Shown: piece after piece, positions 16,553 through 25,543 of the stretch
Numbering within the stretch: position 1 is the stretch's first letter
Layout of the letters: each line of letters opens with the position of its first letter
The notes under the pieces: generated by a model
The model's database searches: none
What the model saw: the letters and a program-made list of their open reading frames with translations, nothing else
Told to the model about the DNA's origin: nothing
From: Lentisphaera profundi
Lineage (GTDB): Bacteria; Verrucomicrobiota; Lentisphaeria; Lentisphaerales; Lentisphaeraceae
Reading direction: 5' to 3'
NCBI RefSeq assembly: GCF_028728065.1
Contig: NZ_CP117812.1
Location: forward strand, 1,302,001-1,366,000
DNA: 64,000 nucleotides
Translations under genes and position numbers: made by a program

Positions 16553-18334
16553 CTATTCGGAGCGATTAAATTCGATATGCGTGAACTTGTTGAGCACGGG
16601 GATACGAATTTTTAGCTGGCCATCTTTGACTTCTTGAACAGCTGTTTTGATGACTCTTTTATCAATATCGGAACCATCTTTTTTACTGATGTCTTTGGTG
16701 GTAATTGTGGCAATAAATTTTTCGCCATCCTTAAAGCCTTCTCCGCGGAAGTCCATTTTGGAACTCCCCGTATTACTATGGATGCCCGTTTGGATTGTGG
16801 CAGGAATCGTCAAATCATTCCAGAGTTTCCCAGTGGCGCCAGACGCATAGAGTAGCACGGAGAAAGATTGTTTACTGCGGTTATAGCTAGATATTCTGTA
16901 GCGTTCATTACCCGTGAAAGCAGGGCCAAGAAGGGTGATGTGATTTTGGTGTTCATGCGCCATGGCATGGCGAATGACTTCATCCTTTCCGGAACTCAAT
17001 TGGCTATACCACTTCCAAATGTAGTAGTGTAGGTGATTGGGATCACTAGGATTAATGTAATCATCGATAGTAAAAATATTGTTCTTGGCATCGATGATTT
17101 TGAATTTATCTTCGGGACCAGCAAGAATAACTTTTTTAGTGATAATGTCACTGCCACCATCATTTGCGGGTACAACTAAGCCGGGGTTTAATAATTTGAC
17201 ACGACCACTGAAATCGCGTCGCTTAGTTAAGCCCATGGACCAGCCGCTGGAGTTGTCTGACCAAGGTAGGTTGACTGTGTTGAGCCCACGCTCGAGGCAT
17301 TTACCTAAAATAGTGAGAGTTTTTTCATAGGCATCCACTTCATTTTTAAGGCCATCGCCATTGACGTCAAAGGCGTTGTCACCATCATCCCAAACAACCC
17401 AGGACTCAGAGGAAAGTACCTGTTTATCTTTATAGCCCGCAGCATCAAGTTTATGGCGCACTAAATCGAAGTTTCCCCAAGTTGAGTCAAGATATTTTCC
17501 ATCCATTTTACCATAACCATCAGAGTGATCTGTTACATTGAGATTGAGGGCGTCGACGAGTGACATGAGTTCTTCATTGGCAATGAGCTGATCGTAATAA
17601 TCGTCGACAGCAGCGCCACCTTTGCCTTTTAAACCGTTCAGTGGAGGGCAAGGTTCGCAGGGGGAACAGCCACTTGTGGAAATAAGCACTTCCTCACTTG
17701 GTTCAGCTTGGTAAACAGAACGAATGGCTTTGGCACCATCGATGAAAATTTCATTCATCAGGTAATCCATATCGCCCTCATTAATCATGTGCTCCAAGTT
17801 GGCTTCATGAGAAAGTTGATAGGCGTGAACACGTCCTTTGAAATGAGTGGCAAGACGAGTGACAAACTCTTTGTAAAGTCCCGGCTTTGATCTTTGGCTA
17901 CCCGCTTCACCATTCACAGAGGCCCAAGCGGGCGTATGCCAGTGAACAAATTCTACTTTCAGACCTTTGGCATTGCAGGCATCCACGGCTTGTTCAATAG
18001 TTTGTAAGTAGCCGGATAAATTGTTCTTATAATCGGTATTTTTTTCATCGGGTTCAGCCGCATGCCAATTTATCCAAAATTGAGCGTAGCTACTATTTTG
18101 AGCTATGACGGGGCGCTGGGCATCTGCAGCATTATATTTCGGGAATCCCCCAAAGGGTTGCCAGCGGACACCGACGTGAACATGATCGGTCGTCCATGTA
18201 TAACCTTTTTTGGCTTTAGTATCTTGTGAAGTCTTGGTCGCCTTATTACTAGCTGTTGATTGAAAAGAAGTACAACCTGCACTTAATAATATCAAGACGC
18301 CTAAATACGCGAGAGATTTGAAGGGTTTATTCAT
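16553..18334 (-). CDS. Glycoside-hydrolase-like lipoprotein (putative clan GH-A TIM barrel)
   Basis: 593 residues. A lipoprotein signal (LGVLILLSAGC, lipobox Cys21) and a Thr/Ser/Lys linker precede a TIM-barrel-like domain. Candidate catalytic Glu residues sit in YQLSHEANLE (about 175) and LSSESWVVWDD (about 308), spaced as acid/base and nucleophile in clan GH-A (compare GH39/GH5-type enzymes). Also barrel-like are VHWHTPAW and LNLNVTDHSDGYG. A calcium-like DVNGDGLKNEVD segment follows, and a C-terminal beta-rich domain (about 440-593) may bind carbohydrate or be structural. Location beside a sulfatase suggests cleavage of a sulfated polysaccharide at the outer membrane. I cannot place it in a numbered family with confidence. 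Confidence 0.65.
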   Translation of the reverse strand: MNKPFKSLAYLGVLILLSAGCTSFQSTASNKATKTSQDTKAKKGYTWTTDHVHVGVRWQPFGGFPKYNAADAQRPVIAQNSSYAQFWINWHAAEPDEKNTDYKNNLSGYLQTIEQAVDACNAKGLKVEFVHWHTPAWASVNGEAGSQRSKPGLYKEFVTRLATHFKGRVHAYQLSHEANLEHMINEGDMDYLMNEIFIDGAKAIRSVYQAEPSEEVLISTSGCSPCEPCPPLNGLKGKGGAAVDDYYDQLIANEELMSLVDALNLNVTDHSDGYGKMDGKYLDSTWGNFDLVRHKLDAAGYKDKQVLSSESWVVWDDGDNAFDVNGDGLKNEVDAYEKTLTILGKCLERGLNTVNLPWSDNSSGWSMGLTKRRDFSGRVKLLNPGLVVPANDGGSDIITKKVILAGPEDKFKIIDAKNNIFTIDDYINPSDPNHLHYYIWKWYSQLSSGKDEVIRHAMAHEHQNHITLLGPAFTGNERYRISSYNRSKQSFSVLLYASGATGKLWNDLTIPATIQTGIHSNTGSSKMDFRGEGFKDGEKFIATITTKDISKKDGSDIDKRVIKTAVQEVKDGQLKIRIPVLNKFTHIEFNRSE

Positions 18335-18448
18335 GTTTAGCCTTTATAAAATTCATTATTTAATCGTATAATAACTTAAACATGAGTAAAACTATTTTGA
18401 TACAGAAATTGAAATTAAAGTCCCAAAGATGTTTATGATTATTCAGAA

Positions 18449-18565
18449 GAGAGGGCATGATGCTGCGCATACGAGAAGGACGCTGTCCCTCTCGAGCTCT
18501 CCCTCTAAGGATTTGCCAATCCTTAAGCAGGCGAGTAGGGCTGGAACCCCTTATTACGGGTAATA
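18449..18565. repeat. Intergenic block with three inverted repeats (REP-like or structured RNA candidate)
   Basis: Three inverted repeats crowd into about 120 bp. GAGAGGG (18449-18455) pairs with CCCTCTC (18487-18493). TAAGGATT (18506-18513) pairs with AATCCTTA (18518-18525) around TGCC. TATTAC (18552-18557) pairs with GTAATA (18560-18565). The block is richer in G and C than the flanking spacer and has no open frame. No T-run follows any stem, so a plain terminator is unlikely. It may be a repeated extragenic element or a noncoding RNA. Confidence 0.45.
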
Positions 18566-18589
18566 GTGAAGATTTTTGTTAGTTCAGCA

Positions 18590-20089
18590 CTAGTTTTGAA
18601 TAAGCTCAATAAGGTTATAGCAAAAGAGTGAGCTAGCTAAAGGTTCTCCACTCGAACTTTTTAATTGAGGGGTTTCAAACTGATAAACATGACCTGGACT
18701 TAAAGCAGGTAGAGAAATATCTACGCTTAGGCCATCCTGTGCGACACGAATGGAGTTAGGGGTGACTTTCTTTTCGTTTTTTCTTGGGGAGCCGTATTTT
18801 GAATTGTAGTCAAAACTGTATTTTTTAATTGCGTAATTAGCAATGACTTTAGCAGACTTGAGGTCTACTTTTTTTGTAAAAAAGATGCGAAAGCCATTAG
18901 GTATTTGCTTAAGTTTAAGAATATCAAAATCAGTTTTTTCATCCCAGCTTATTTTTTTCAAGCCTTCATCGCCAGCCCAAGATAAATGAGTTTTTCCGAC
19001 CCATAAAGCACCATTCTTATCAAAGACTAAGCGATTGTTACCATTTCCAAGCTCGTTGCCGTCTAGAAAGGGAATCAGTGTTCCTTGAACCGTGTCATTC
19101 ACTTCTTCGGGAATAAAGCGCAGTAATCGCTTTAAATTCATATCTCCAATAAACATTTGATTACTAAATGGACCAAATTTTCCTTGAGTGGAATCGAGCA
19201 GGGGTTGAGTGGGACTATTAGCTAATATGCCATGGGAAAAGAGTGCGGCAGCAGGCTGACGCATGTCATCGAGTTCTTTAATTTTCATGGTCTTGGGATT
19301 TTGTTTCCAGCCTTTCTTCCAAATTAAAGAAGCCGGGTGGCCATGAAAAGCTCCTTCACGAATATGATGGAGTTTACTCGATCCAAGCCAATCGCCTTGA
19401 TTATCACTGACAAAGAGACGGCCCTTATGATCAAAACCCAGTCCATTGGGTGAACGTACACCAGAGGCATAGGGGGTGGCATTTCCTTGGGGATCAATTT
19501 TCATAATCCAACCACGGTAGGGAACACAGCTATACATACGAGTGACTTCTTTTTTTACCAACTTTTGATTGTAGTCACCTTCTAAATCTTTTTTATCAAT
19601 GTCGTAACTCAGGAATGTACCACGAGGTTCAGAGAGAATGCCACCATTATTTGAGGCGACATTGAGGCCAATGTAGAAATTTCCTTTAGTATCACGTACA
19701 GGACCAAAGGCAAATTCGTGATAGTTACCTGAGAGTCCAAAATCATCATAGAATTTGAGGTAAGAATCTGCATGGCCATTTTTATCGCGGTCAATGATTC
19801 TGGTGAGTTCGGGACGTTGCATCACCATGATCTCATGATTGCTGATCGCTAAAACTCCAAGGGGAAGGTGGAGTCCTTCAGCAAAGAGTTTCCATTGTTT
19901 TGATTGGGGATTATAGGTGAATATTTTCCCATAGTTAAAGGCGACGATTAAGCGGCCATCGGGCATAAAGTCAAGCCCGCCGATTTGAGCATCAATCCCC
20001 TTGGGAGTATCAATTCTTTCAATCTTGTATCCTGCCTGTAGAAAACCAGAAACTAGGAAGAGTAAACTTAAGCTTAAATTTCTCATCAT
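18590..20089 (-). CDS. Secreted beta-propeller dehydrogenase-like protein (glucose/sorbosone dehydrogenase type)
   Basis: 499 residues with a signal peptide (about 1-19). Propeller-type repeats include GGLDFMPDGRLIVAF, GPVRDTKGNFYIGLN, SPNGLGFDHKGRLFVSDNQGDW and NRLVFDKNGALWVGKT. These are characteristic of soluble PQQ-dependent sugar dehydrogenase-like proteins that are abundant in PVC bacteria. A C-terminal beta-sandwich-like domain (about 400-499) follows. It is the last gene of a three-gene operon: DUF1080 protein, cytochrome c, then this protein (stop and start share one base, TAATG at 20089). It presumably oxidises a sugar or glycan and passes electrons to the coupled cytochrome in the periplasm. 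PQQ binding is not proven from sequence. Confidence 0.75.
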   Translation of the reverse strand: MMRNLSLSLLFLVSGFLQAGYKIERIDTPKGIDAQIGGLDFMPDGRLIVAFNYGKIFTYNPQSKQWKLFAEGLHLPLGVLAISNHEIMVMQRPELTRIIDRDKNGHADSYLKFYDDFGLSGNYHEFAFGPVRDTKGNFYIGLNVASNNGGILSEPRGTFLSYDIDKKDLEGDYNQKLVKKEVTRMYSCVPYRGWIMKIDPQGNATPYASGVRSPNGLGFDHKGRLFVSDNQGDWLGSSKLHHIREGAFHGHPASLIWKKGWKQNPKTMKIKELDDMRQPAAALFSHGILANSPTQPLLDSTQGKFGPFSNQMFIGDMNLKRLLRFIPEEVNDTVQGTLIPFLDGNELGNGNNRLVFDKNGALWVGKTHLSWAGDEGLKKISWDEKTDFDILKLKQIPNGFRIFFTKKVDLKSAKVIANYAIKKYSFDYNSKYGSPRKNEKKVTPNSIRVAQDGLSVDISLPALSPGHVYQFETPQLKSSSGEPLASSLFCYNLIELIQN

Positions 20090-20979
20090 TACTTCTCCTC
20101 GGTGAAAGTTAGAGTGAATTGAGCCATTTCAGTTTTGCTCAAATGCAAAATTTGATTTTTAATTTGTCCCGTATTCGTAGAGACTTTAAAGCCAGCAATG
20201 CGTGGGAGACTATACTGAATCGAGCTTGGCCCGGAAACTCTATAAGTCCAAGACATGCGATCATTGGAGAAGATGAGGGTTTCACTAAATTGATAATCCC
20301 CGCGTTTGTAAAGGAATTCTGGAAGCCCCTGAGGACTTATATTGTAGCCTAAAAAATCCACCGGATCAGAAATTTTGAGAAAGGGCGATTGGTCTGATTT
20401 ATAAAGAGTTTCTCCGTTAATAGCTGGAATGGTTTTGCCATTGCTGATGAAATGGTTCTTGGGATCCATAGTGCCTCGCCAAATATAACGGGTGCTAGCC
20501 TTATCGGCATCCCAGCAGAGGGATAAGTTATCAGAGAATTTAATAGCAAAAGATACGACGCTAGAATTGGGCATGAAAGTTCGTTGAATTTTACCAAGTT
20601 CTTCTTTAAAGGTTTTTTTTCTATTACTTTTCTTAGGAGAAATTCGCGCACCAGCAAAAATCATGTAATCGGCAATGAGTTTGAGGTCTTTATCGGGGAG
20701 GTGAGCCATTGCGGGCATCGCAATGCCTTGGAGTCTTTTGCGGCCTGGTTTTTTAGCCCAAGTCACTATGCCTTGAGGGTTTTTTTCGTAGAGTTTGTGA
20801 ATCTCGTGTAGAGTGGGCCCCACAATAGTTTTAAGTGGATCATGGCAAGCTAAGCAATTGGCCTCGAAAAGTTTTTTGGCGATGGGGTCAGCTTTAGCAC
20901 CTTGGGATTTCTTTTTTGGCTTGGCATCTGCGGGCATCGCAAAAGCTAAGAATACGGCAAGAGCGATTAAAATCCTCAT
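20089..20979 (-). CDS. Periplasmic cytochrome c with C-terminal beta domain
   Basis: 296 residues from ATG 20979, which overlaps the upstream stop as ATGA; an in-frame TTG 18 bp earlier is unlikely. A signal peptide ends near FAMPADA. Then comes one class I cytochrome c domain (about 30-110): heme motif C-L-A-C-H at 42-46, and GIAMPAMAHLPDKDLKLIADYM with a candidate axial Met. The remaining 180 residues form a beta-rich domain (SLCWDADKASTRYIWRG, FLGYNISPQGLPEF) seen with PVC cytochromes and of unknown role. It lies between a DUF1080 protein and a beta-propeller dehydrogenase, and probably accepts electrons from the latter. Confidence 0.82.
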   Translation of the reverse strand: MRILIALAVFLAFAMPADAKPKKKSQGAKADPIAKKLFEANCLACHDPLKTIVGPTLHEIHKLYEKNPQGIVTWAKKPGRKRLQGIAMPAMAHLPDKDLKLIADYMIFAGARISPKKSNRKKTFKEELGKIQRTFMPNSSVVSFAIKFSDNLSLCWDADKASTRYIWRGTMDPKNHFISNGKTIPAINGETLYKSDQSPFLKISDPVDFLGYNISPQGLPEFLYKRGDYQFSETLIFSNDRMSWTYRVSGPSSIQYSLPRIAGFKVSTNTGQIKNQILHLSKTEMAQFTLTFTEEK

Positions 20980-21629
20980 TTGATTTCTTGTAGCCAAAAG
21001 TTTCTGAACTGAACTGGGTTACTGTGAGATTGCAGTCTTAGAGGTAAAACTTCAGGGCTTTCTTTCTTGCCGTGACCCGTTTTGTTCGGTATTTCCACGT
21101 TATCGTGAACTTTGACTCCGTTGTGAATGAGCGTAAGACGTGCATTGGCGATTTTCTTGTCGCCGTCCCATTTAGCACCGTGGAATTCTATGTCGTAGCT
21201 TTGCCATTCACCCGCGGGCTTACAAACGATGTGATCAGGTTTTTTGAACTTGTAAATGGAAGCACAATCATCTTTTTGATAATCATCGTCGTGACCATGA
21301 GAGTTTAAGATCTGAACTTCATAACGCTGCTGGATGTAAATGCCGCTATTGCCATCGTTAGCTCTCTTGTTATTTTTATTGGGTCGGCTATTAACCTTGA
21401 ACTCAATGTGGGCTTTAAAGTTATTGACGGGCATGCTGGTGACAACATGGCCTTTACCAACGGTTAAGACCCCCTCCTTGAAAGCCCAGCTTAAATCTTT
21501 GTTTGGCTCATTTTCATTGACTAAATTACTGACACCGTCGGGGCCGATAAATTGGATAGCGTCCTGCGGTTTATCATTTGCCAAGAGAGTAGAGAGACCT
21601 AGAGAAAAGAGAAGAAAGTACTTTTTCAT
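20976..21629 (-). CDS. Secreted DUF1080 (3-keto-disaccharide hydrolase-like) protein
   Basis: 217 residues with a signal peptide (1-17). A single DUF1080 domain with a LamG-like jelly roll is marked by FKVNSRPN, then DGNSGIYIQQRYEVQILNSHG, AGEWQSYDIEFHG and LRLQSHSNPVQFRNFWLQEI. The family is abundant in PVC bacteria and some members cleave 3-keto-glycosides. The presence of a dehydrogenase-like propeller and a cytochrome in the same operon fits a pathway in which a sugar is oxidised at C3 and then cleaved; this is inference. It is first in the operon, with a palindromic CCTGT-GTT-ACAGG site about 55 bp upstream. Confidence 0.85.
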   Translation of the reverse strand: MKKYFLLFSLGLSTLLANDKPQDAIQFIGPDGVSNLVNENEPNKDLSWAFKEGVLTVGKGHVVTSMPVNNFKAHIEFKVNSRPNKNNKRANDGNSGIYIQQRYEVQILNSHGHDDDYQKDDCASIYKFKKPDHIVCKPAGEWQSYDIEFHGAKWDGDKKIANARLTLIHNGVKVHDNVEIPNKTGHGKKESPEVLPLRLQSHSNPVQFRNFWLQEIK

Positions 21630-21683
21630 TGAATTGTTGCTCCGTGTTTATTGATTTAACATAAGTAAACACCACTAAAGATA

Positions 21684-21696
21684 CCTGTGTTACAGG
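21684..21696. promoter_or_regulatory. Short palindrome upstream of the DUF1080 operon
   Basis: CCTGT and ACAGG flank GTT, containing the TGTTACA core that recurs ahead of three other minus-strand units in this window. It sits 55-67 bp before the start codon, a plausible operator position. Confidence 0.35.
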
Positions 21697-21908
21697 CAAA
21701 GATCATAAAATAATAATAGAATTTGACTTATTTGCCTAAATGTAAATCTTCTCTTTTTAAAATAGGCCTCTGTTATTAGAGATTCCTCAGAAAAGACTTG
21801 TCACTTATGCTTACGTATAGAGTTCAAAACTACTTACATATTTTGTGAATCAGTAGTCGTATGATTGTTTAATAAGCAATACTGAAAGGATATAGTTAAG
21901 TGCTTTAA

Positions 21909-22853
21909 TCACTCCATAGATGGAGATAAATTAGCCGTGACAAGATTTAAACTACTGGGTTTATCTAGACCAGTGTCTTTATTACGACGGAGTTTCCAGA
22001 CAAGATTTTTTTCACGAGTGATTTCAAACATTGGATACTTGCTCTTATAAGCAGTGGCAATGATATTCCCATTATCTCTTACAATAAATCCACCGAGATA
22101 AACTAAGCCTAACTCCTCTTGATCTTGCTGTTTTAGAGACCAGGTGATTTCATCATTCTCATTGACTTCAATTAGACTAGCACCAAAGCCCGTAGAAATC
22201 ATGATTCGTCCATTTTTCAGAAGTTCGACATCATGAATGCGGTCAGTGACCACAGTGGCTTTAATTAAGTTTAGTTCAATAACTCTTTTTACCCAGCCTT
22301 TTTTATCGAGGCGATAGATTTTATTTGGTCCACAGGACGAAATCAGATAGCCACCATCAGCTAGTTTTTTAATCGACTTAATTTGAAGTCGAGATTCCTC
22401 TCTTAAAAAGTCAAGTTTGATGCTTTTTTTGATCTTCCCATTTGGCGATATTTCCAAGATAGATTTATTGGCCGCAACCAGCATATCACCATTGCTTAAG
22501 GGTTCACAAGAATGGATTTCTAATATGCGTAATTGTGGTTCAAAATAAATTTCTCGAGTGTTAGTCTGATCATATTTCCAAATCCCTAAGCTACCACAGA
22601 CAATAGTGGACTCAGGTGTTTGCCAGGCTTCTTGGCATTTCCCATAAGAAGCAAAACGCTTGATGACTTTACCCTTTTGAATTAATTTAGCTTGTTGTTT
22701 AAGGTGTTCAGTAACAATCATATTCGGAACTTGACTTGCATCATATTGGGTTCCATCAGCTTTGAGAAAATCGAGTTCTTGTGCGCCTAGGTTCATTGAT
22801 AGGCTGATATAAATACAGAGTGCAAGTGTTTTTATTGTATATTTAGTACTCAT
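21909..22853 (-). CDS. Secreted beta-propeller (PQQ-like/NHL-type) protein
   Basis: 314 residues starting at ATG 22853 after an AAGGAGAG ribosome-binding site. A signal peptide ends near NLGAQ. Repeats such as CEPLSNGDMLVAANKSILEIS, IKKLADGGYLISSCGPNKIYRLD, HDVELLKNGRIMISTG and FIVRDNGNIIATAYKSKYPMFEIT have the Asn-Gly turn pattern of propeller blades. This is the fold of PQQ-like repeat proteins, often found in PVC secreted proteins. No catalytic motif is recognisable and the function is unknown. It is a single gene; a TTTGT-T-ACAAA palindrome lies 62-72 bp upstream. Confidence 0.7.
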   Translation of the reverse strand: MSTKYTIKTLALCIYISLSMNLGAQELDFLKADGTQYDASQVPNMIVTEHLKQQAKLIQKGKVIKRFASYGKCQEAWQTPESTIVCGSLGIWKYDQTNTREIYFEPQLRILEIHSCEPLSNGDMLVAANKSILEISPNGKIKKSIKLDFLREESRLQIKSIKKLADGGYLISSCGPNKIYRLDKKGWVKRVIELNLIKATVVTDRIHDVELLKNGRIMISTGFGASLIEVNENDEITWSLKQQDQEELGLVYLGGFIVRDNGNIIATAYKSKYPMFEITREKNLVWKLRRNKDTGLDKPSSLNLVTANLSPSME

Positions 22854-22914
22854 TTGATTCTCTCCTTAATAATTCATTAGTAGTGACGAGAAAGGTAGAC
22901 AGAGTAAAATTAGC

Positions 22915-22925
22915 TTTGTTACAAA
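22915..22925. promoter_or_regulatory. Short palindrome upstream of the propeller gene
   Basis: TTTGT, T, ACAAA is a perfect odd palindrome containing TGTTACA. It lies 62-72 bp before the start at 22853. It matches the core seen upstream of the esterase, sulfatase and DUF1080 operons. Confidence 0.35.
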
Positions 22926-23078
22926 CTTTTATTTTTTATGTAGAATCTGAGGTTAAATGCAGTTCATGTTCCCGTGTAGACCTTTGAAGAATTCACCGTA
23001 CTTAAATAAATAGGGAAGTTTGAGGGGGAGTTTTCTGAAATGAGGTGTTTTTTATTGTGAGATAATGAATGGATTAGT

Positions 23079-24818
23079 TTAGTAATCGATTTTTTTTACT
23101 TGACCCCAGTTACGAACTGAGTTGCCCATAAAAATATTTTTTGCCTGATGAAGGTCTTTTAAGGTGAGCACTTTCTCAATGGCTTCGCCACTATCAAGAA
23201 GTACTTGTCGTATTATGCTTGGGAGTAAGCCAGATTTGAGTTTAGGAACAATTTTTTGACCCTCTTGATCCATGATCATTAAAGTACTTATTGAACCTTC
23301 GCAAACATGGCCCTTTTTATTGAGAAGTATGACTTCATCATAATTATTATCTTGAGCGTATTGATAAGCCTTGGTATAGATTTCTCTACGATCAGTTTTG
23401 TGATATATGTAGGGATCTTTTGAGTTTATCTTGTCGCCTTTGTAGATACCAATAGATAAATCTTTCCAAACTGGGTTTTGGATATCATGATGATTGATAG
23501 TATGCAGACCATCAAAGTTTATGGCTATACGGACTTTGCTAAACTGACTACTTGAGTTGATTAATTTTTGCTCGAGTTCATTTAATTCTCGTTGACATTG
23601 TTTCTTGTCGAAATCCCGTAATAACCACTGGCAGCTTTGCTCTAAGCGAATGAGGTGACGCTCCAAGTAGTTGAAACTATTATCACGTGACCACAAAAGT
23701 GTGGTGAATACTTCTGATGGGGGAGGAGGGAAATTGAGAAATGAACTTTTGAGTAAACACTCATCCCATTCAGGGCCAGAGCCAGAATCGGCAACAATAC
23801 CGCTACCAATTCCAAGCAAGGTCTGATTTTGGTGGCATTCAATTGTTCTAATACAGACATTAAAGTCAAAATCCCCATTGGGGTTCAGATGAAAGATAGA
23901 GCCGGTATAGATGCCTCTAGGTGAGCTTTCGAGGTCTTTGATTATTTCCATAGCCCGGATTTTTGGTGCACCAGTAATTGATCCTGGAGGATAAGTTGCA
24001 TCTAAGATATTAAATAGACTTAGATCGGGGCTTAATTTCCCTTGTACTGTACCGGTCATTTGATGGAGTGAGGGGTAGCGGGTAACTTCAAATAGGTCTT
24101 TTGTTGTAACGGTTTGGCAGATTCTAGATAAATCATTGCGCATAAGGTCGACAATCATAATATTTTCAGCCTTACCTTTAGGACATTTACTTAGATCTTG
24201 TCGACGTTTTTCATCTTGCTTCCATCTACCAGAGCGTTTGGATGTGCCTTTCATGGGTTTGGTGGTGAGGGTATTTGCCCTTCGACTTAAAAATAGTTCC
24301 GGAGATAGTGATATAATTTGGTAATCATCAGTCTCAATATATGAAGCGTAAGGGACAGGATGATTTTTTATTAAGTGTAGAAAAAACTGTTCAGGAGAGT
24401 TTTTTAGTTCGAGTTCACACCTGAAAGTATAGTTGATTTGGTATGTATCGCCATTTTTAATATAATCGAGAGCTTTCTCAATTGAGTCGCAGTACTCGGC
24501 TTTGTTAATCAGTGGCTTAATGGAAACTTTGTTTAAGACTTCCTTGGCTTCAGGGATATGATCTAATTCCTCAATGGAGTCAAAAGTCATGGCCATGGCC
24601 ATAGGAAGCTTATTATTTTGGATAATTTGGTGCTTTTCGTCAAAGGCTAAAGAGGCTTCATAGGAAAGAAAGCCTAGGACATGATGTCCCTGAGAGGCAC
24701 TTGATTCAGCGTCAGTGATAAAATCTTTAATTTTCTCTTTTTTATTACAGCTCTTAACTGATCGTATTTGATCAGAAAAAAACAGTTTTCCTTCGTTTAA
24801 AAAGTAAGCTTTATTCAT
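23079..24818 (-). CDS. pabB: PabB-PabC fusion: aminodeoxychorismate synthase component I and lyase
   Basis: About 579 residues. The N-terminal two thirds is a chorismate-binding enzyme: GDTYQINYTFRCEL, TKPMKGTSKRSGR, VDLMRNDLSRIC, PPGSITGAPKIRAMEII and GIGSGIVADSGSGPEWDE. The C-terminal part (about 360-579) is a class IV PLP enzyme like PabC: YHKTDRREIY with the probable PLP-binding Lys, and DEVILLNKKGHVCEGSISTLMI. Together they convert chorismate to 4-amino-4-deoxychorismate (with a PabA glutaminase, not seen here) and then to p-aminobenzoate for folate. This fusion is known in several phyla. Two in-frame ATGs (24839 and 24818) overlap the upstream lipoprotein gene; the inner one gives the usual N-terminus. 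Translational coupling with that gene is likely. Confidence 0.9.
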   Translation of the reverse strand: MNKAYFLNEGKLFFSDQIRSVKSCNKKEKIKDFITDAESSASQGHHVLGFLSYEASLAFDEKHQIIQNNKLPMAMAMTFDSIEELDHIPEAKEVLNKVSIKPLINKAEYCDSIEKALDYIKNGDTYQINYTFRCELELKNSPEQFFLHLIKNHPVPYASYIETDDYQIISLSPELFLSRRANTLTTKPMKGTSKRSGRWKQDEKRRQDLSKCPKGKAENIMIVDLMRNDLSRICQTVTTKDLFEVTRYPSLHQMTGTVQGKLSPDLSLFNILDATYPPGSITGAPKIRAMEIIKDLESSPRGIYTGSIFHLNPNGDFDFNVCIRTIECHQNQTLLGIGSGIVADSGSGPEWDECLLKSSFLNFPPPPSEVFTTLLWSRDNSFNYLERHLIRLEQSCQWLLRDFDKKQCQRELNELEQKLINSSSQFSKVRIAINFDGLHTINHHDIQNPVWKDLSIGIYKGDKINSKDPYIYHKTDRREIYTKAYQYAQDNNYDEVILLNKKGHVCEGSISTLMIMDQEGQKIVPKLKSGLLPSIIRQVLLDSGEAIEKVLTLKDLHQAKNIFMGNSVRNWGQVKKIDY

Positions 24819-25473
24819 TTTTACGAATGATGATATCATCCACGTGTACGGGGATACTACGAACTGGGTATGTTAAAATACTGACTTGGCCTTTTAAGTC
24901 TAAATCTCTAAAGTCGCCACTGATCATCCAGTTTTTTGGAGAGCTACCTTCTTCATAAGCCACACATTTCAAAACGGAGTTTTTACCTACAGTGGTGAAG
25001 TCTACCCGTATTTTATACCAAGTATCAGGAAGCATTTTCATTGCAACCTCATCATAAATTCTATTATTATAGATTAATCTTAATACACCCTTCATCTGCC
25101 CGGTTGGGTACAAATGAACTTTAAACCCAGAAATACCACCGCCTCCAATACCTGCAGCAATAGTATTATTAGCCGTTGATAAGTAAAAAAAGCTTGTTTC
25201 TAAACTGTAGTTGGTCAGTTTTTCAGGACCAAATAATAAAGCATTCTCAGTATTGCCATTAAAAGTACTGGTTAAGGCATTGCGGTCACCAAGGGGATCA
25301 ATCGTATAATTCCCTGAAAGTATAAAGAAATCCTCTTTAAAATCATCTACATTTGGATGGGTAAAGTTTTCACTAAATATAATATCATTATTATTTGAGC
25401 TTATTGAAGAGTTCTTCATGTTATTGCAAGAAGCAAAAGATAAAGCAATGAGGCTTAGCAAAATAAATTTCAT
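24811..25473 (-). CDS. Lipoprotein with a LamG-like beta-sandwich, function unknown
   Basis: 220 residues from ATG 25473, which places a lipobox (LSFASC) right after the signal; an upstream in-frame start at 25527 would bury it. The body is beta-rich: SENFTHPNVDDFKEDF, TWYKIRVDFTTVG, VHVDDIIIRKNE, which resembles DUF1080/LamG-type laminin-G-like sandwiches. No catalytic motif is visible. It overlaps the pabB-pabC fusion by a few bases, an odd partner. It may simply be co-transcribed. Low GC like its neighbours. Confidence 0.6.
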   Translation of the reverse strand: MKFILLSLIALSFASCNNMKNSSISSNNNDIIFSENFTHPNVDDFKEDFFILSGNYTIDPLGDRNALTSTFNGNTENALLFGPEKLTNYSLETSFFYLSTANNTIAAGIGGGGISGFKVHLYPTGQMKGVLRLIYNNRIYDEVAMKMLPDTWYKIRVDFTTVGKNSVLKCVAYEEGSSPKNWMISGDFRDLDLKGQVSILTYPVRSIPVHVDDIIIRKNE

Positions 25474-25543
25474 TGAACGTGTTCCTTTTTGTATTGGCGC
25501 TGAACTTATCACCATTGAGAGGAACATAAAATCGTACTTGTGC

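Noticed and set aside
20980-20997. TTG start for the cytochrome c gene
   Set aside because: The ATG at 20979 overlaps the upstream stop and directly begins a clean signal peptide.
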